64,000 nt of DNA from Nocardioides aurantiacus (GTDB lineage: Bacteria; Actinomycetota; Actinomycetes; Propionibacteriales; Nocardioidaceae): positions 1,736,001-1,800,000 of the forward strand of contig NZ_RKHO01000001.1 in NCBI RefSeq assembly GCF_003752505.1, in the 5' to 3' direction. A model generated the notes under the pieces. It was given only the letters and a program-made list of their open reading frames with translations. It was not told where the DNA came from and made no database searches. A program made the translations under genes and the position numbers. This document shows positions 17,821 through 25,771 of this stretch, piece by piece. The stretch's first letter is position 1. Each line of letters begins with the position of its first letter.

Positions 17821-18723
17821 ATGATCGATCGCCGCCTGCAGGTGCTCCGGATGGTAGCCGCGTGCGGCACCGTCACCGGCGCCGCCGAGGCGCTGCACTA
17901 CACCCCCTCGGCGGTCTCCCAGCAGCTGCGGTCGCTGAGCAGGGACCTCGGGGTGGAGCTCGTGGTCCAGGACGGGCGCCGGATCCGGTTGACCCCGGCC
18001 GCCCGGGTCCTGGTCGAGCGTTCCGACGACCTGTTCTCGGCCTGGGAGGAGGTCCGCGGCGACGTGGGCGCCGCGGACACCGGCGGCGTCGGCACGCTCC
18101 GGCTGTGCGGGTTCTCCACCGCGGCGTCGTCGCTGCTGCCGCAGGTGGCCCTGGCCGTCCGCGCCGTCCGCCCCCGCAGCCGGGTGCGCATCATCGAGGC
18201 CGACCCCGAGGAGTGCTTCGACCTGCTGCTGGCCGACGAGGCCGACGTGGCGGTGGTGGTGGCCACCGCCGCCGTCCCGGCCAGCACCGACCCCCGCTTC
18301 GAGCAGCACCACCTGCTGGAGGACCCCCTGGACCTGCTCGTGGCCACGACGCACCGGCTGGCCGGCGCGGAGTCCGTCCACCTCGGCGACCTGGCGCAGG
18401 AGACCTGGATCATGGACCGACCCGGTCGGCCCTACCACCAGCTGCTGCAGGCCGCCTGCGTCGCGGCGGGCTTCTCCCCCGCCGCCGCCCACGTCGCGAC
18501 CGAGTGGGACACCGGCGCGGCCCTGGTCGCCGCCGGCCTCGGGGTCTCCCTCGTCCCGCGCCTGGCCCACCTCCCCGCCGACCACGCCGTGGTCCGGATC
18601 CCGCTGCGCGGCGCCCCGGCGCCCTCGCGCCACATCCTCACCGGGGTGCGCCGCGGCAGCTCGCGGCAGCCGCTGATCGCGCTCGCGCTCGCCGAGCTGG
18701 CCGCACGCGCCCGGGCGCGCTAG
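17821..18723 (+). CDS. LysR-family transcriptional regulator
   Basis: This is a 300-aa regulator. The N-terminal winged helix reads LQVLRMVAACGTVTGAAEAL, then HYTPSAVSQQLRSLSRDLGV. The remaining 220 residues form the two-lobed co-inducer-binding domain, with HHLLEDPLDLLVATTHRLAG and GLGVSLVPRLAHLP typical of the family. The ATG at 17821 gives the normal family length; the open frame upstream of it is a shadow of the demethylase gene. It is divergent from the Rieske/demethylase operon and is its likely regulator. Its stop codon shares CTAG with the stop of the convergent neighbour. Confidence 0.9.
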   Translation: MIDRRLQVLRMVAACGTVTGAAEALHYTPSAVSQQLRSLSRDLGVELVVQDGRRIRLTPAARVLVERSDDLFSAWEEVRGDVGAADTGGVGTLRLCGFSTAASSLLPQVALAVRAVRPRSRVRIIEADPEECFDLLLADEADVAVVVATAAVPASTDPRFEQHHLLEDPLDLLVATTHRLAGAESVHLGDLAQETWIMDRPGRPYHQLLQAACVAAGFSPAAAHVATEWDTGAALVAAGLGVSLVPRLAHLPADHAVVRIPLRGAPAPSRHILTGVRRGSSRQPLIALALAELAARARAR

Positions 18724-19802
18724 GGAACCACCACGAGCTTGCCGACGTGTCGTCGCAGGGCCAGGTCGCGCTGCGCCTGCGCCACGTCCTCCAGGGCGTA
18801 CGTCGCCGCGACCACCGGACGCACCCGGCCCGACCTCGCCATCGCCACCAACCGGTCGAAGATCGCGGGCGTGTGCATCGTGGAGCCCACCAGCGAGCGG
18901 TTCGCGAGGTAGAGCCGACGCACGTCGAGGTGGACCTCCCACCCGTCCAGGGCGCCGGCCACCACCCACCGCCCACCCGGTCGCAGCAGCTCCAGGCCCT
19001 CGGCGACGAGCGGCCCCGCCACGACGTCGACCACGGCGTCGACACCTCCGGGAGCCGCCACGGCCGCGTCCTGGACCACCCGCCCCCGGCTGCGGTCCAC
19101 CACCACGTCGGCACCGGCCGCACGGACGTCGTCCGCCTTGGTGCCGCTGCACACCGCCACCACCCGTGCCCCGAGGGACCGCGCGAGCTGCACGGCCGCC
19201 AGGCCCACGCCACCCGAGGCACCCGTGACCAGGACCGTCGTGCCCTCGCGGACTCCCCCGCGCTCGACCATCCCCAGCGCCGTCCCGTAGGCGATCGGCA
19301 GGCAGGCCAGCTCCACGTCGCTGAGCGGCGACCCGTCGACCCGGTGTGCTCGCGTGGCCGGCACCACGACGTGCTCGGCGAAGCCGCCGTCCCGCTCGCT
19401 GCCGAGGACGTCGGCGGGGCGGGCGTCGTCCTCGGGACCGTCGTACTCCGCCGGGTCCACGAGGACCCGCGACCCCACCAGACCCTCGTCGGCCGGGTCG
19501 CCGACCGCGACGACCGTGCCCGCGACGTCACCCCCCTGGATGCGGGGGAAGTCCAGCGGCCCGAGCCAGCCCGCGGCCCCGTCCGAGCCGTAGGCGCCCT
19601 CGCGCGTCCAGATGTCGGTGTTGTTGCACCCCGCGGCCCCGACGCGCACGACGACCTCGCCCGGCCGCGGCCCCGGGACCGGGACGCGCCGCAGCTCGAT
19701 CGCGTCCAGCCCCCCGTGGCGCGTCGTCACCATCGCGCGCATCGACGACGGGAGGGTGGACGGCGACGGCCGCCCGGGGGACACCGCGCCTGGTCCGGTC
19801 AT
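18720..19802 (-). CDS. Zinc-less alcohol dehydrogenase / quinone oxidoreductase-like MDR protein
   Basis: This NAD(P)-dependent medium-chain dehydrogenase has about 360 aa from the ATG at 19802; another ATG at 19838 would add 12 residues. The GroES-like part has VPVPGPRPGEVVVRVGAAGC, then NNTDIWTREG and FPRIQGGDVAGTVVAVG. The Rossmann part has TTVLVTGASGGVGLAAVQLA. The catalytic-zinc pattern CGTDxH is replaced by CNNTDIW and there is no four-Cys structural zinc loop, so a quinone or enone reductase role is more likely than alcohol oxidation. It converges on the LysR gene with both stop codons sharing one CTAG. The substrate is unknown. Confidence 0.85.
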   Translation of the reverse strand: MTGPGAVSPGRPSPSTLPSSMRAMVTTRHGGLDAIELRRVPVPGPRPGEVVVRVGAAGCNNTDIWTREGAYGSDGAAGWLGPLDFPRIQGGDVAGTVVAVGDPADEGLVGSRVLVDPAEYDGPEDDARPADVLGSERDGGFAEHVVVPATRAHRVDGSPLSDVELACLPIAYGTALGMVERGGVREGTTVLVTGASGGVGLAAVQLARSLGARVVAVCSGTKADDVRAAGADVVVDRSRGRVVQDAAVAAPGGVDAVVDVVAGPLVAEGLELLRPGGRWVVAGALDGWEVHLDVRRLYLANRSLVGSTMHTPAIFDRLVAMARSGRVRPVVAATYALEDVAQAQRDLALRRHVGKLVVVP

Positions 19803-19940
19803 GCCCGCAGCCTGGCAGGCGTGGGCCCCGGTCCGCACCAGGGCGACCGCCTCGGCCGGTGCCAGCGCCTGGGGCTCGACCCGCAGGTGGCGCTCGTCCG
19901 GTGGCTCGGCGCACGGCGCCGGGCGCGTGCCGGACGCAGC

Positions 19941-20402
19941 TCAGCGACCGACGGCCTCCTCGAGGCGTACCAGGGTGTCGTCGAGCTGCTGCTCGGTGAC
20001 GAGGGGGAACCCGATCTTGTCGAGCAGGGCCTTGTCGGTCACGTGCGACCAGTCGTAGGTGTGACGCACGAGGGTCGCGTCCGAGCCCTGGGCCTCCAGC
20101 TCCCACATCCACTCCCACCCGGGGGGCTCCTGACCGGCGGGCGCCGTACGCCAGGCGAGCAGCTTGTTGGGGTCGAAGCCCGTCACGTGGTTCTCGGTCC
20201 GGTACTCCCCTCCCATGTGGTCGCCGGCCATGTTCATGGTGAACACCTCGCCCGATCCCTGGATCCGGTTCGACTTCTCCACCGACCGGACGAAACCCGA
20301 ACCGTCGAGCTCCACGTGACGCTCGGGGTTGGAGAGCACCTCGAAGATCTGCGCGCTCGGGGCGTTGATGGTGCGTTCGACGACGATCTTGGTCTCTGAC
20401 AT
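19941..20402 (-). CDS. SRPBCC (START-like) family protein
   Basis: This is a 153-aa soluble protein of the polyketide-cyclase/dehydrase, helix-grip fold superfamily. The opening KIVVERTINAPSAQIFEVLS NPERH and the later NHVTGFDPNKLLAWRTAP, then TLVRHTYDWSHVTDKAL, are the standard landmarks. Proteins of this family hold hydrophobic ligands in a deep pocket, and many are annotated only as polyketide cyclase-like. It stands alone between a dehydrogenase and a divergent transglutaminase-like gene. Its role cannot be inferred from context. Confidence 0.85.
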   Translation of the reverse strand: MSETKIVVERTINAPSAQIFEVLSNPERHVELDGSGFVRSVEKSNRIQGSGEVFTMNMAGDHMGGEYRTENHVTGFDPNKLLAWRTAPAGQEPPGWEWMWELEAQGSDATLVRHTYDWSHVTDKALLDKIGFPLVTEQQLDDTLVRLEEAVGR

Positions 20403-20416
20403 GGGCCGACCCTTGC

Positions 20417-20432
20417 TCGCCGTTCACGGCGA
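20417..20432. promoter_or_regulatory. Inverted repeat TCGCCG-TTCA-CGGCGA
   Basis: This perfect 6-4-6 inverted repeat lies 15 bp upstream of the SRPBCC start codon, in the divergent promoter region shared with the transglutaminase-like gene. It could be an operator or a leader hairpin. Confidence 0.35.
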
Positions 20433-20499
20433 TTCAAGGCCGCATCGGGCAACGGTGAGGTGGCAGGGTGTCGGCCAGCACGAACGGGGAGGTGCGCGC

Positions 20500-21030
20500 A
20501 TGTCGAGATCTCGCCTGGTCGACCTCGCCCACGACGTGCAGAGGCTGCCCTACCGGTGGCCGGCGCCGCCCGACGCTGCCAGCACGGAGCGTGCCGGCGC
20601 CGGCACGTGCGCCGGCAAGCACGCGCTGCTGGCTCAGCGCCTGGCCTCGGTGGGTCTCGTGAGTGGCCCGCTCGTCGTCGTGGGTCCGCTGGCACCTCCG
20701 ATCTGGCCCGACCTGGTCGGAGAGGCGGACGGCCTCCTCGAGGTGCACGAGTGCCTCACCGTCGTCACGCCGTGGGCAGGCCCCGTGACCGTCGACGTCA
20801 CCTGGCACCCTGCTGCCGTCGCGGCCGGGTTGCCAGGACTGGCGCCCGACTGGGACGGCTCGAGCGACACCCCGACAGCCGTCGCACCGGTCGGCCCTGG
20901 TCACGCCGTGGACCGCACGTCGCTGCGCGGCGCCAAGGAGAAGCTGCGCGAGCGCCTGTACAGCCGCGAGGAGAGGGCGCGTCGCGATCGCATCCTCCGC
21001 GAGATCGCGGCCCGCGCGCTCCGGCTCTGA
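20500..21030 (+). CDS. Small transglutaminase-like protein
   Basis: This 176-aa protein shows a compact transglutaminase/papain-like layout. Cys37 lies in AGAGTCAGKHALLAQRLASV, resembling the family's GxCxxKAxLLAxLLRxxG nucleophile helix. His83 lies in LLEVHECLTVV and Asp99 in GPVTVDVTWHP. The Cys-His-Asp order and spacing match the arylamine-transferase/transglutaminase-like group. The last 40 residues are an Arg/Glu-rich helix ending RRDRILREIAARALRL. It starts at ATG 20500; the upstream open frame is not coding-like. No signal peptide is visible, so it is probably cytoplasmic. The substrate is unknown, and the assignment rests on hand-matched motifs. Confidence 0.6.
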   Translation: MSRSRLVDLAHDVQRLPYRWPAPPDAASTERAGAGTCAGKHALLAQRLASVGLVSGPLVVVGPLAPPIWPDLVGEADGLLEVHECLTVVTPWAGPVTVDVTWHPAAVAAGLPGLAPDWDGSSDTPTAVAPVGPGHAVDRTSLRGAKEKLRERLYSREERARRDRILREIAARALRL

Positions 21031-21160
21031 GGCCGTCCGCCCGCACGCGGCACGCCCTGAGCCGCGTCTCCGCAGGCCGTGCGGGTGCACCGGTCGGGCC
21101 GGCAGGACGTGACCCTGCGACCCCGTGTCGAGTCCGGGCGGCGTCGGCTCCCCGCGGACC

Positions 21161-21184
21161 CGAGCCCGAGCCCGAGCCCGAGCC
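21161..21184. repeat. Tandem hexanucleotide (CGAGCC)x4
   Basis: Four perfect copies of CGAGCC follow one another in the intergenic region before the acyltransferase operon. This is slippage-prone simple sequence; no function is visible. Confidence 0.9.
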
Positions 21185-21321
21185 CACTGGACGATGACAC
21201 GCGTGGTCAGCGTCTCAGCGAGACCGACGGCGTCGTGACCGGGCGATCCGGCCGGTGCCCGCGCGGAACACCGGCCCAGGGCACGAGGTCCGACCGTCGT
21301 CGTCCGGTCGCCCCCGTCGAC

Positions 21322-21335
21322 GTGACCTTGGGCCC
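21322..21335. promoter_or_regulatory. Candidate DevR box (one mismatch)
   Basis: GTGACCTTGGGCCC fits GGGNCNNNNGNCCC with one mismatch. It lies about 90 bp before the acyltransferase/nitroreductase operon. Confidence 0.4.
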
Positions 21336-21425
21336 TGGCACGTCGACCCGGCACCCGGTGGGCTGGGCGGGCCGTCACACGGCGTCGCGTGGGAGGTGGG
21401 TGCCATCAGCTCGCCCCCAGGACGT

Positions 21426-22781
21426 GTGCCCTCCCGCAACCGCACCGTCGACCTGGTCCGTGTCGGCTCGATCCTGGTCGTCGTGGCCGGGCACTGGCTG
21501 ATGCAGGGCCTGTGGGTGGACGAGACCCACCACCTGCACCGCCGTGGCCTCCTCGAGCTGGCGACCTGGACGCACCCCCTGACCTGGCTCCTGCAGGTGA
21601 TGCCACTGGTCTTCCTCGTCGGCGGCTTCGCCAACGGCACGTCCTGGTCGTCCGCCCGCTCCCGGGGAGTCCCGTACGGCGCCTGGTTGGCCCACCGCGC
21701 CGCGCGCCTGACCCGGCCGATGGTGCAGCTGATCCTCGCGTGGGCGGGCGTCGTGGCCCTCGCGCCGGTCCTCTCGCTGCCGGCGGACTGGGTGCGCGTC
21801 GCCGCTCGTGCCGCGCTGGTGCCCACCTGGTTCCTGGCGGTCTACCTGGTCGTCGTCGCCCTCACCCCCCTCTGTCTCGCGGCGTGGGACCGCTGGCGAT
21901 GGCGCTCCGTGCTCGGTCTCGCTGCCGGGGCCGCCGTGCTGGACCTCGTCGGCGTCGTCACCGGGCACACCTGGTGGAGCGCCCCCAACGTCGCGCTCGT
22001 CTGGCTCGGCTGCCACCAGCTGGGCCTGGCCTGGCGCGAGGGCCGCGTCCCACGGCCGCGGGTCCTGGCGCTGGCCCTCGCGGGATGCGCGGGCCTGCTG
22101 CTGGTGCTCGTCACCTGGGGCCCGTACGCCGTGTCGATGGTCGGCCTGCGCGGCTTCGGCACGGACAACACGGTGCCGCCCCACGTCACGCTGCTGCTCC
22201 TGGGCACGGCGCAGGCGTGCCTGGTCCTGCTCGCCGATCCCTGGCTCGACCGTGCCTGCTCGCACCCGTTGGTATGGGTCTGCGTGGTCGCCGTCGAGAC
22301 GCGCGCCATGACCGTCTACCTGTGGCACATGACCGCCCTGGGCCTGGTGGCCGGCGCCTCCGTGGCCTCGGGCGGCCTCGGGCTGGGCCCGAGGCCGGAC
22401 AGTGCGGCGTGGTGGTGGTCCCGGCCTGCCTGGATCCTCGCCCTCGCCGCGACTACCGCCGTGCTCGTGGCTGCCACCGGGCGGTGGGAGACCCCACTGC
22501 CACCGGCGACGACCCGACGGGTGGCACCGGCGCTGCCGTGGGCGGCCATCGTCGTGGCCAGTGCATGCCTGGGGCTGCTGGCACGGGAGGTGCCCACCGA
22601 GCGACCCTGGCTGGCGGCCGCGCTGCTGCTCGGTCCGGTGCTCGCCCACCAGGCCCTGCACGGCGCCGCGGGACGAGACCCGCGTGGACGCTCGCACCAC
22701 CGGGACGGGTCGGGGGTCCTCGACCCACGGGACTCCGGTCCCTCCCCGAGAACCCCGCCGCGGTCCACGCTCGCACCATGA
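21426..22781 (+). CDS. Acyltransferase-3 family membrane protein (OafA/YrhL-like)
   Basis: This polytopic membrane protein of about 451 aa opens RNRTVDLVRVGSILVVVAGH WLMQ, the usual first helix of acyltransferase-3 proteins with a conserved Arg and His. These enzymes acylate extracytoplasmic sugars or lipids. Roughly ten hydrophobic segments follow, with WLAHRAARLTRPMVQLILAW and AMTVYLWHMTALGLVAGASV at the family's conserved positions. The C-terminal 45 residues are polar and Arg/Pro-rich. I chose GTG 21426 because helix 1 begins directly after it and an AGGA lies just upstream; GTG 21396 is possible. Its stop codon overlaps the nitroreductase ATG (ATGA). The acceptor is unknown. Confidence 0.8.
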   Translation: MPSRNRTVDLVRVGSILVVVAGHWLMQGLWVDETHHLHRRGLLELATWTHPLTWLLQVMPLVFLVGGFANGTSWSSARSRGVPYGAWLAHRAARLTRPMVQLILAWAGVVALAPVLSLPADWVRVAARAALVPTWFLAVYLVVVALTPLCLAAWDRWRWRSVLGLAAGAAVLDLVGVVTGHTWWSAPNVALVWLGCHQLGLAWREGRVPRPRVLALALAGCAGLLLVLVTWGPYAVSMVGLRGFGTDNTVPPHVTLLLLGTAQACLVLLADPWLDRACSHPLVWVCVVAVETRAMTVYLWHMTALGLVAGASVASGGLGLGPRPDSAAWWWSRPAWILALAATTAVLVAATGRWETPLPPATTRRVAPALPWAAIVVASACLGLLAREVPTERPWLAAALLLGPVLAHQALHGAAGRDPRGRSHHRDGSGVLDPRDSGPSPRTPPRSTLAP

Positions 22782-23767
22782 GCCCACCCACGTCGTCGGT
22801 GACGCACGAGCTGGTCCGCACAGCCTGCCTCGCACCCAGCGTCCACAACTCGCAACCGTGGTCCTGGCGGATCCCCGCCCCGGACGTCGTCGAGCTCTAC
22901 GCCGACCGGTCACGTCAGCTCGCCGACACCGACCCCCTGGGTCGTGAGCTGCGGCTCAGCTGCGGTGCGGCACTGCACCACCTCACGGTGGCGGCTCGCG
23001 CGTTCGGGTTCGAGCCCCACGTCGAGGTGGTGCTGGAGGCAGACCGGTCCACCGATCTCCTGGCCCGGACGTCCCTGGTCCCGGCCCAGGCGACCGAGAC
23101 CGACGTGACGCTGCTCGCAGCGCTCGAGAACCGGGTGACCGACCGTCGCGCCTTCACCGACTGGGAGGTGCCCCTCCCGCGGCTCGTGCACCTCGCGGAC
23201 GAGACGACGCCCTGGGGTGCGCACGCGCGCGTCCTCCACGAGACGGGCGAGGTGCAGCGGACCGAGGCACTGCTGGAGGAGGCCCGACGCGGCCTCCTCA
23301 CCGACACGACCCTGGGGGCGGAGCAGCAGGCGTGGCTCGACCGAGGCCCCCACGACGGCGTTCCGAGCGACAGCGCACGCCCGCGGCAGCGCGACGCCGA
23401 CCCCGCCCGGCCCACCCGCTTCGACCGGTGGACCGTGCCTCCCCATGCGTCCTCACCGGGTGGAGCACCGGAGCCCGAGCAGGGCCGCCTGCTGGGTGTG
23501 TACACCGCCGCCGACGACCCGCTCGCCTGGTTGCGGTCGGGCATGGCCTTGAGTGCCGTGTGGCTCGAGGCGACGCGACAGGGTCTGGCTGTCGCACCGC
23601 AGACCCACGCGCTCGAGCAGCCCCGGCTGCGCTCGCAGCTGCGTCACGACGTCTTCGACGACCTCGGGTGGCCCCAGGTCGTGCTGCGGGTCGGATGGCC
23701 GCAGTCGCGTCACCACCTGCTCCCCCACACCCCCCGGCGCCCGCTGTCCGAGGTCGTGCGTGCCTGA
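22778..23767 (+). CDS. Acg-type nitroreductase family protein
   Basis: This 329-aa protein belongs to the divergent nitroreductase group of M. tuberculosis Acg (Rv2032), a DosR-regulon member. The two-part nitroreductase signature is clear: VRTACLAPSVHNSQPWSWRI near the N-terminus, and RSGMALSAVWLEATRQGLAV in the C-terminal half. ALENRVTDRRAFTDWEVP is another family landmark. Acg binds FMN but lacks ordinary nitroreductase activity and may sequester flavin; that is knowledge of the family, not of this gene. It is coupled to the acyltransferase by a 4-bp overlap. A paralogue lies at 31629-32600, next to the DevR regulator. Confidence 0.88.
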   Translation: MSPPTSSVTHELVRTACLAPSVHNSQPWSWRIPAPDVVELYADRSRQLADTDPLGRELRLSCGAALHHLTVAARAFGFEPHVEVVLEADRSTDLLARTSLVPAQATETDVTLLAALENRVTDRRAFTDWEVPLPRLVHLADETTPWGAHARVLHETGEVQRTEALLEEARRGLLTDTTLGAEQQAWLDRGPHDGVPSDSARPRQRDADPARPTRFDRWTVPPHASSPGGAPEPEQGRLLGVYTAADDPLAWLRSGMALSAVWLEATRQGLAVAPQTHALEQPRLRSQLRHDVFDDLGWPQVVLRVGWPQSRHHLLPHTPRRPLSEVVRA

Positions 23768-23773
23768 GCCACC

Positions 23774-23787
23774 GGGCCAGAGGTCCC
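23774..23787. promoter_or_regulatory. Candidate DevR box
   Basis: GGGCCAGAGGTCCC matches the relaxed DevR/DosR core GGGNCNNNNGNCCC exactly and sits 35 bp before the ATG at 23823. Confidence 0.5.
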
Positions 23788-23822
23788 TGGTGAGCCCCGC
23801 GGCACGACGCCACAGTGGAGCG

Positions 23823-24134
23823 ATGGCCGACCCCGTCCGTCGCGTCGCTCGCGATCCGGTGACGCGCGCCCGAGGGCACCGCGCCGCGCTGCGGGCCCTG
23901 GCCACCCGGCTGTCCGAGGAGTACGCCGACGTGGCCACGCCCGGCCGGGTCGTCGCGGCGGCCCACCGGGCCGACCGGGCGTGCCGCGCCTCGGGAGATG
24001 GCGGTCTCGCTGACGTCGAGGAGCGCCTGCGCACGCTCCTGGACGCGTTGCGGAGTCGACGGGACCTCCTCCCCCGGGTCCGTCTCCCCGCGCCCGTGGT
24101 GCCCCACCCGCGGCGCGCCACCCCGGACCCGTGA
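23823..24134 (+). CDS. Small hypothetical protein, probably helical
   Basis: This is a 103-aa protein with no recognised domain. The central part reads ALRALATRLSEEYADVATPG RVVAAAHRAD, then LADVEERLRTLLDALRSRRD; both stretches look like amphipathic helices. The pattern LSEEYADVATPGRVV recalls short three-helix proteins of actinobacteria, but I cannot name a family. It has its own candidate DevR box immediately upstream, so it probably belongs to that regulon. The last 20 residues are Pro/Arg-rich and disordered. Its TGA overlaps a downstream GTG, but the frame starting there does not look like a protein. Confidence 0.5.
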   Translation: MADPVRRVARDPVTRARGHRAALRALATRLSEEYADVATPGRVVAAAHRADRACRASGDGGLADVEERLRTLLDALRSRRDLLPRVRLPAPVVPHPRRATPDP

Positions 24135-24501
24135 GCGCACCTGGTCCTGCGCCCTCGCGCACGCCCGTCGCTCCACCGGCCCGGTGGCCGACCTCCGTCG
24201 TGCTGCTCGTCCTGGTCGCCCAGGACCGCTCGGACCCGCTGGTCGGGCGCGAGCTGGCTGCGCATGCGCGGCACGACGGGCTCGTCGTACGGGCGCACCG
24301 CCGCCGCGAGGACGTCCCGGCGGGGCCGGTCGGTGTCGAGCACGGACGCAGACCCCCACGGCTCGAGGCGAGCGTCCCACGTCGCGGCGATCCGCGGGCT
24401 CGCGTCCGACACCGTCCCGGCGGCGCTCACCAGGGTCCGTCCCGCCACCCGACGACGAGACCCACCCCCGCGCGACGTAGGTGGGCCAGGCTGAAGTCCA
24501 G
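24135..24501. other. Gap without a supported gene
   Basis: About 370 bp lies between the small helical gene and the terminator of the Usp gene. An open frame beginning GTG at 24131 (overlapping the previous stop) runs through it, but it then continues 450 bp antisense to the Usp gene and has no recognisable protein pattern. I see no repeats or RNA genes. Confidence 0.5.
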
Positions 24502-24523
24502 GAAGCCCGGGTCCACGGGCTTC
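24502..24523 (-). terminator. Hairpin downstream of Usp gene
   Basis: GAAGCCCG-GGTCCA-CGGGCTTC forms a perfect 8-bp stem with a 6-nt loop, beginning 6 nt after the minus-strand Usp stop codon. There is no strong T tract, as is common for high-GC terminators. Confidence 0.6.
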
Positions 24524-24529
24524 TTCGGC

Positions 24530-25471
24530 TCAGGACGTGGCGGCCGGGGACGGAGCGTCACGCCGCTGCCCGCGCGTGCGACGACCGGGCACGCCCACGG
24601 GCACCACCATCACCGGCCACGACGCGTGCTCGACCACGTGCACCGACGTGGAGCCGGCACCCCGCGCCAGCTGCCGCGGGAGCGACCGCTGGTGACCGCC
24701 GACGACGACGAGATCGGGCTCGCCGTCCAGGGCCACCAGTGCCGCCCGCACGGACCCGGTCCTCACCTGCGTGCTGACGACCACGTCGGGGTAGGTCTGG
24801 GCGAGGCCTGCCACGGCCTCGGCCAGCGCGAGGCTCGCCTGCTCGCGACTCTCGTGCCGGCCCGCGACCAGCTCCTCGCGCGAGAGCGCGAAGGCTGCGT
24901 CCTCGACGCAGTGCACGACGGTCAGCGCACGGCCGGTCAGGTCCGCCTGTCGCCAGGCGGCCGCGAGGACCGGCTGTGACTCCTGCGCCGCGTCGGCCGC
25001 GACGACGATCCCGCCCGCGTGCCCGGCGGACGTGCCCGGGCGGTGGACCACGACGGGGCAGCTCGCGTGCTTGACGAGCGTGACTCCGACCGACCCGAGG
25101 ACGAAGCTGCGCAGGGGGCCGCGCCCGTGCGTGCCCACGACGACCAGTGCGGCCTCCTCCGACCGTCGCAGGAGCGCCTGACCGGCGTTGTCCAGCTCGT
25201 AGTCGGTGTCCACCTCCACCCGAGGTGCGACCTGGGCGACCAGCGCGCGCCCCGCCTCGAGGATCGCGGTGCCCTCCCGTCGGAGCAGGGCCTGGACCTC
25301 GACCGAGCTGACGACCGATGCATCGCCGAACGCGGCGCTCACGCTCGCGGCGTGCACCAGGGTCAGGCGCCGGCCCTCGAGCGACGCCTGGCCCGCGGCC
25401 CAGCGCAGGGCGTGCGTGGCCGACTCCGACCCGTCCAGGCCGACGACGACCGGTCCTCGTTGCATGCTCAT
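24530..25471 (-). CDS. Universal stress protein, tandem Usp domains
   Basis: This is a 313-aa cytoplasmic protein with two Usp domains. Domain 1 begins PVVVGLDGSESATHALRWAA and ends with the ATP-binding loop VVGTHGRGPLRSFVLGSVGV, a complete G-x2-G-x9-G-S type motif, then KHASCPVVVH. Domain 2 begins GGIVVAADAAQESQPVLAAA and ends LVVVGGHQRS, then EHASWPVMVVPVG; its nucleotide loop is poorer, so probably only domain 1 binds ATP. Tandem Usps of this type are prominent in the DosR regulon of mycobacteria. ATGs at 25471 and 25465 are both usable. It is divergent from the zinc alcohol dehydrogenase and has a near-match DevR box about 95 bp upstream. Confidence 0.92.
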   Translation of the reverse strand: MSMQRGPVVVGLDGSESATHALRWAAGQASLEGRRLTLVHAASVSAAFGDASVVSSVEVQALLRREGTAILEAGRALVAQVAPRVEVDTDYELDNAGQALLRRSEEAALVVVGTHGRGPLRSFVLGSVGVTLVKHASCPVVVHRPGTSAGHAGGIVVAADAAQESQPVLAAAWRQADLTGRALTVVHCVEDAAFALSREELVAGRHESREQASLALAEAVAGLAQTYPDVVVSTQVRTGSVRAALVALDGEPDLVVVGGHQRSLPRQLARGAGSTSVHVVEHASWPVMVVPVGVPGRRTRGQRRDAPSPAATS

Positions 25472-25565
25472 GGTTCCCCGTCCTCTCGCGCGGCGACGTC
25501 GCCACCTCCCGTCCAGGGTGCGGCGGAGACGGCGCGGACGGCAGGGCGTGGCGTCCTGACCCGTC

Positions 25566-25579
25566 GGGACGAACGGCTC
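25566..25579. promoter_or_regulatory. Candidate DevR box (one mismatch)
   Basis: GGGACGAACGGCTC fits GGGNCNNNNGNCCC with one mismatch, about 95 bp upstream of the minus-strand Usp start. Confidence 0.35.
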
Positions 25580-25681
25580 TGCTGACGCCGGGTCGACCCG
25601 CACGACAGGTCGGGACCACGACCTCCGCGCCGGGCCGTGGCCGACCGGTGCGGCCCCGTCCCAGCCCCGCGCCACGGCCCT

Positions 25682-25729
25682 AGGTCGACCTGGGCGAGGA
25701 CGTTCGCCCCCTCCCGGCTGCTCCGGGAG
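25682..25729 (+). promoter_or_regulatory. Three consecutive inverted repeats before the alcohol dehydrogenase
   Basis: In order these are: palindrome AGGTCGACCT (25682-25691); GGGCGA-GGACGT-TCGCCC (25692-25709); and CTCCCGG-CTGCT-CCGGGAG (25711-25729). The last ends about 30 bp before the ribosome site GAGGAGG. The first two look like operators; the third could be an RNA leader hairpin. Confidence 0.5.
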
Positions 25730-25771
25730 CGCCCAGGGTGGGAGCCAGCAACACCCCACGAGGAGGCCACC

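Larger units (their letters stand above)
21031..21425. other. Intergenic region with hexanucleotide repeat and candidate DevR box
   Basis: About 395 bp without a convincing gene. It holds a short (CGAGCC) tandem repeat and a one-mismatch DevR-type site, both listed separately. Confidence 0.6.
25472..25771. other. Divergent Usp/alcohol dehydrogenase promoter region rich in inverted repeats
   Basis: This 300-bp region holds no gene. It contains a near-match DevR box and three inverted repeats in a row at 25682-25729, listed separately. Confidence 0.65.

Noticed and set aside
21161-21184. CRISPR-like repeat
   Set aside because: Only a short 6-bp simple repeat without spacers; no CRISPR array or cas gene is visible anywhere in the window.
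23298-24448. Minus-strand frames over the first Acg gene and the gap
   Set aside because: They are antisense to a clear Acg-type protein and show only Arg/Pro-rich low-complexity sequence.
24131-24979. Plus-strand frame starting GTG in a GTGA overlap
   Set aside because: It could look coupled to the small gene before it, but more than half is antisense to the Usp gene and the unique part has no family pattern.
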